Shown piece by piece: positions 22,357 to 24,299 of a DNA stretch of 24,299 nt. This DNA is from an uncultured Eubacteriales bacterium (lineage in GTDB: Bacteria > Bacillota > Clostridia > Oscillospirales > Oscillospiraceae). The notes under the pieces are model-generated. The model worked only from the letters and a program-made list of their open reading frames with translations. It did no database searches and was not told the origin of the DNA. A program made the translations under genes and the position numbers. How positions within the stretch are numbered: the stretch's first letter is position 1; the number at the start of each line of letters is the position of its first letter. The DNA is taken from NCBI GenBank assembly GCA_900554275.1, contig USGS01000021.1:1-24299 (forward strand), read 5' to 3'.

Positions 22357-22387
22357 AAAAGCCCCCGCCGATGGCGGGGGCGTTTTT
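22357..22387 (+). terminator. Intrinsic terminator after the small membrane protein
   Basis: AAAA-GCCCCCGCC, loop GAT, GGCGGGGGC, then GTTTTT. A GC-rich nine-pair stem followed by a T-run, about 45 bases past the stop codon. Confidence 0.85.
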
Positions 22388-22451
22388 GTGATCTCGTGTA
22401 TACAAAGGCGGTGTATTGTAGTAGAGTAGGGGGAGAAAGGAGTGCTGACCC

Positions 22452-23054
22452 ATGCTGGAGGAGGAAGTGCGCCGGGCGCGGCGGGAAGAGCGGGACGTGG
22501 AGGACGTGACGGTGGAGGGGGAGTGCCTGGCGGGCGCAGACTTGTCGGGGCTGGAGTTCCGCCGGGTGCGCCTGCACCGGTGCCGGTTCCAGAACTGCGA
22601 CTTCTCGGGGGCGGTCTTTGACCGGGTGGAGTGGAGCGGCTGCGACTTCTCCAACTGCCGCTTCGGCGGGACGGTCTGGACGGATACGGTGGTGCGGGAC
22701 TGCAAGGGGGACGGCGGCCGGTTCACCGCCAGCCGGTGGCGGGGCTGCACCCTGGGAGAGAGCGCCTTCCGCTGCGCCAATTTTACACAGTCGCGGTGGA
22801 AAAAGTGCCGCATGGAGAACTGCCAGCTTCGCCGGGCCGTGCTGGCCGAGGCGGATGTGGCCGGCCTGAGCCCACACCGGACGGGGTTCCAGGAGGTGGA
22901 CTTTTTTCGCACGCCGCTGAAGGGGATGGATTTTTCCGACTGCGCGCTGGAGGGCATCACCGTATCGGAGAGCCTGGGAGAGCTGCGGGGCATGAAGATC
23001 AACCCGGCCCAGGCGGTGGATCTGATCCCCCTGCTGGGGATACAGCTTTTGTGA
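22452..23054 (+). CDS. Pentapeptide-repeat protein, Qnr-like architecture
   Basis: A 200-residue pentapeptide-repeat protein. Degenerate A/C-D/N-L/F-x-x repeats run from about 25 to 167 (for example LAGADLSGLEF, CDFSGAVF, CDFSNCRF, CANFTQSRW, MDFSDC), predicting a right-handed quadrilateral beta-helix. The C-terminal GELRGMKINPAQAVDLIPLLGI resembles the tail of Gram-positive Qnr-type proteins as I remember them. Members of this shape can mimic DNA and protect gyrase, but many have no known role; a gyrase link here is speculation. The ATG at 22452 lies nine bases after AAAGGAG. It seems to be a single-gene unit. Confidence 0.82.
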   Translation: MLEEEVRRARREERDVEDVTVEGECLAGADLSGLEFRRVRLHRCRFQNCDFSGAVFDRVEWSGCDFSNCRFGGTVWTDTVVRDCKGDGGRFTASRWRGCTLGESAFRCANFTQSRWKKCRMENCQLRRAVLAEADVAGLSPHRTGFQEVDFFRTPLKGMDFSDCALEGITVSESLGELRGMKINPAQAVDLIPLLGIQLL

Positions 23055-23115
23055 GGGAGGGAGCGCCCGATGGGCGGACTGGTGACGGTGGTGTTGCCCC
23101 TGTTTTGTTAAAAAA

Positions 23116-23199
23116 GTTGCAGCGCAACCCAAAAGCAATTCATAATTGCCTGAATGTAAACAGCTTGCGGTTTACATATGGCGATTGTTTGCATAGAAT
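23116..23199 (+). promoter_or_regulatory. Dyad-rich promoter region of the XRE operon
   Basis: Three inverted repeats follow one another: GTTGC-AGC-GCAAC (23116-23128), GCAATT-CAT-AATTGC (23135-23149) and TGTAAAC-N8-GTTTACA (23155-23176). The last overlaps a good -35 TTTACA (23171-23176), followed after 17 bases by TAGAAT (23194-23199). A repressor at that dyad would block polymerase, and the adjacent XRE protein is the natural candidate. If this promoter is used, the transcript begins only about eight bases before the GTG start, so it would be almost leaderless. Confidence 0.5.
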
Positions 23200-23213
23200 T
23201 TGAGGTGAAAACA

Positions 23214-23648
23214 GTGAAATTAAATGAAAGGTTAATTTCTTTACGAAAAGACAAAAGGATGTCTCAGCAGGATCTGGCAGAGGCTTTGAATGTATCGCGC
23301 CAGGCAGTATCCAGATGGGAAGTTGGAATTGCCATTCCGAGTATGGATAATCTGCTGGCGTTGAGTAAATTGTTTGGAGTTGCAACGGATGAACTTATGG
23401 GCGGCGATAAAGTTGTCAGCGTCCCGGAGAGTGAAAAGACGCAAGGCAGCGGAAATAGAAAGGGACGCTCTGTACTAAAAGTAATTCTAATTATCCTGGC
23501 CGCTGCGGCCCTTGTTGCAGCAATCGTAATTACATATCTGAACCAGAAGGAGGCGGAGCCGGTAGAACAAAACACAGTGAAGTTTGAAGGACTGGAAGAG
23601 GAAAGGATCTCTGATTCCGATGCAGTAATAAGCGGGCCAATTTCATAG
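23214..23648 (+). CDS. Membrane-anchored XRE-family transcriptional regulator
   Basis: A 144-residue protein with an N-terminal XRE/Cro-type helix-turn-helix (about 5-60: MSQQDLAEALNVSRQAVSRWE), a polar linker, one transmembrane helix (about 88-109) and a short acidic extracellular tail. This single-pass layout suggests a regulator tethered to the membrane. The GTG at 23214 (MKLNERL) lies eight bases after GAGG and is where HTH homology starts; an upstream ATG at 23178 lies inside the promoter region. The gene is more AT-rich than the core genes. A secreted-protein gene follows 17 bases on. Confidence 0.85.
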   Translation: MKLNERLISLRKDKRMSQQDLAEALNVSRQAVSRWEVGIAIPSMDNLLALSKLFGVATDELMGGDKVVSVPESEKTQGSGNRKGRSVLKVILIILAAAALVAAIVITYLNQKEAEPVEQNTVKFEGLEEERISDSDAVISGPIS

Positions 23649-23665
23649 GGAGGAATGATGCGGCG

Positions 23666-24190
23666 ATGAAAAAATCAGTTACAGCGACGGTATTGGCTTG
23701 TGCGCTTGTGGTGGGCGGTGTGGGGCTGACTCCGGCCGGAGCTTCGGAAAGCGGCGCAGACATATGTTACTCAGTTTCGATTGATAAAAGCAGTATCGTG
23801 GCGGCTGATACCAGGACGGAAATGATCGGCTTTAAAGAGCTTTCAACGCAAGCAGTTGACCCTGCTGTCCTTTCGGAAAGCAAGGGCGGGAGCATGACGC
23901 GGGCCACCAGCCGGATTGAGTGGGATATCCCTTCCGGGAAGATTATGAAGGCAGATACCGCGTACTCCCTGGAGGCGGACGAGGTGGTTACGATAAACTG
24001 CACGTACTCCCCCAGGACAGCAGACCTTGACTTCGGGTTCATCACCCCGGATAATACGTTCCATTTTACCAGCGGGAGTGAGGGCAGTATCAAAACCAAT
24101 ATCCAGATCGAGGATACAGGAAAGTATTATTTTGCGGTACGAAATAATACTAAAAATAGCGTCGAGGTATTGGGATATGTCTACTATTAA
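23666..24190 (+). CDS. Small secreted protein, probably beta-rich
   Basis: A 174-residue exported protein with a clear signal peptide (MKKSVTATVLACALVVGGVG, cleavage likely after AGA at 24-26). The mature C-terminal half (about 82-174) alternates hydrophobic and polar residues as in a beta-sandwich (YSLEADEVVTINCTYSP, TGKYYFAVRNNTKNSVEVLGYV). I recall similar small secreted proteins in gut Firmicutes with no known function, so the role is left open. GGAGG lies 12 bases before the ATG, with a tiny ATGATGCGGCGATGA frame between. Its end overlaps the next gene by 14 bases. Confidence 0.72.
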   Translation: MKKSVTATVLACALVVGGVGLTPAGASESGADICYSVSIDKSSIVAADTRTEMIGFKELSTQAVDPAVLSESKGGSMTRATSRIEWDIPSGKIMKADTAYSLEADEVVTINCTYSPRTADLDFGFITPDNTFHFTSGSEGSIKTNIQIEDTGKYYFAVRNNTKNSVEVLGYVYY

Positions 24191-24299
24191 ATGGAAAATC
24201 ATACCGATTTTATTAATAACGGCTTATCTGCTATTGGGGTGTATCGGATGCAGTTCATACTCATCAGAAGAGAAAGATGCTACAGATTTAACAGGCGAT
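24177..24299 (+). CDS. Lipoprotein, N-terminal part (runs off the window)
   Basis: The first 41 codons of a gene cut by the window end. MSTIKWKIIPILLITAYLLLGC is a lipoprotein-type signal with the likely lipidated Cys at 22 (a second Cys at 25), followed by a Ser-rich acidic stretch (SSYSSEEKDATD). GAGG lies nine bases before the ATG at 24177, and the start overlaps the secreted-protein gene by 14 bases, so it belongs to the same operon. Function cannot be judged from the part present. Confidence 0.7.
   Translation, partial: MSTIKWKIIPILLITAYLLLGCIGCSSYSSEEKDATDLTGD

Noticed and set aside
1..24299. tRNA genes, rRNA, CRISPR arrays, transposases, phage integrase or toxin-antitoxin pairs
   Set aside because: Looked for on both strands; no cloverleaf, regularly spaced repeat array or recognisable protein motif of these kinds was found by eye.

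Overview
This window is the replication-origin region of a GC-rich, endospore-forming member of the Clostridia, most likely an Oscillospiraceae relative of Oscillibacter, Flavonifractor or Dysosmobacter. That placement is inferred from gene content and order (dnaA, dnaN, yaaA, recF, remB, gyrB, gyrA on one arm; rpmH, rnpA, yidD, yidC, jag on the other), from the GC-rich coding sequence, from a SpoIIID gene, and from the GC-rich hairpin repeats between genes.

Left arm (1-10517, all minus strand, reading away from the origin): dnaA, an oriC-like spacer, dnaN, yaaA, recF, remB, gyrB, gyrA, a small two-helix membrane protein, trmO and rnhA, ending at a strong hairpin terminator at the window edge. 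Most junctions are tight or overlapping. The dnaA-dnaN spacer holds a cluster of DnaA-box-like TTTTCCAC sites beside an AT-rich stretch with a row of TAG-type triplets (DnaA-trio-like), so it is the best candidate origin. A structured repeat lies in the trmO-rnhA junction and carries a second copy of the first ten codons of rnhA.

Right arm (10722-13763, plus strand): a strong promoter divergent from dnaA drives rpmH, then rnpA, yidD, yidC and jag, closed by a perfect terminator. The usual followers mnmE, mnmG, rsmG and parAB are not in the window. Instead there is a mixed block: a minus-strand lipoprotein with two transglutaminase-like repeats, bracketed by two near-identical hairpins; a radical SAM/SPASM protein; mutY; tdk overlapping a PflX-like radical SAM gene; and an unrecognised 156-residue protein.

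Beyond 19.9 kb come spoIIID, dapF and a LysR regulator on the minus strand, a small divergent membrane protein, a pentapeptide-repeat protein, and then a visibly more AT-rich segment. That last segment has a membrane-anchored XRE-type regulator, a small secreted beta-rich protein and the start of a lipoprotein gene that runs off the window; it looks like a small accessory operon.

The most striking single point is spoIIID. Its coding sequence (19954-20202) is intact and recognisable, but it has no ATG, GTG or TTG anywhere in frame. An ATC sits exactly where the start codon is expected, behind a Shine-Dalgarno-like sequence and a sigma-E-like promoter, so ORF callers would miss it. No tRNA, rRNA, CRISPR array, transposase or prophage gene was found.
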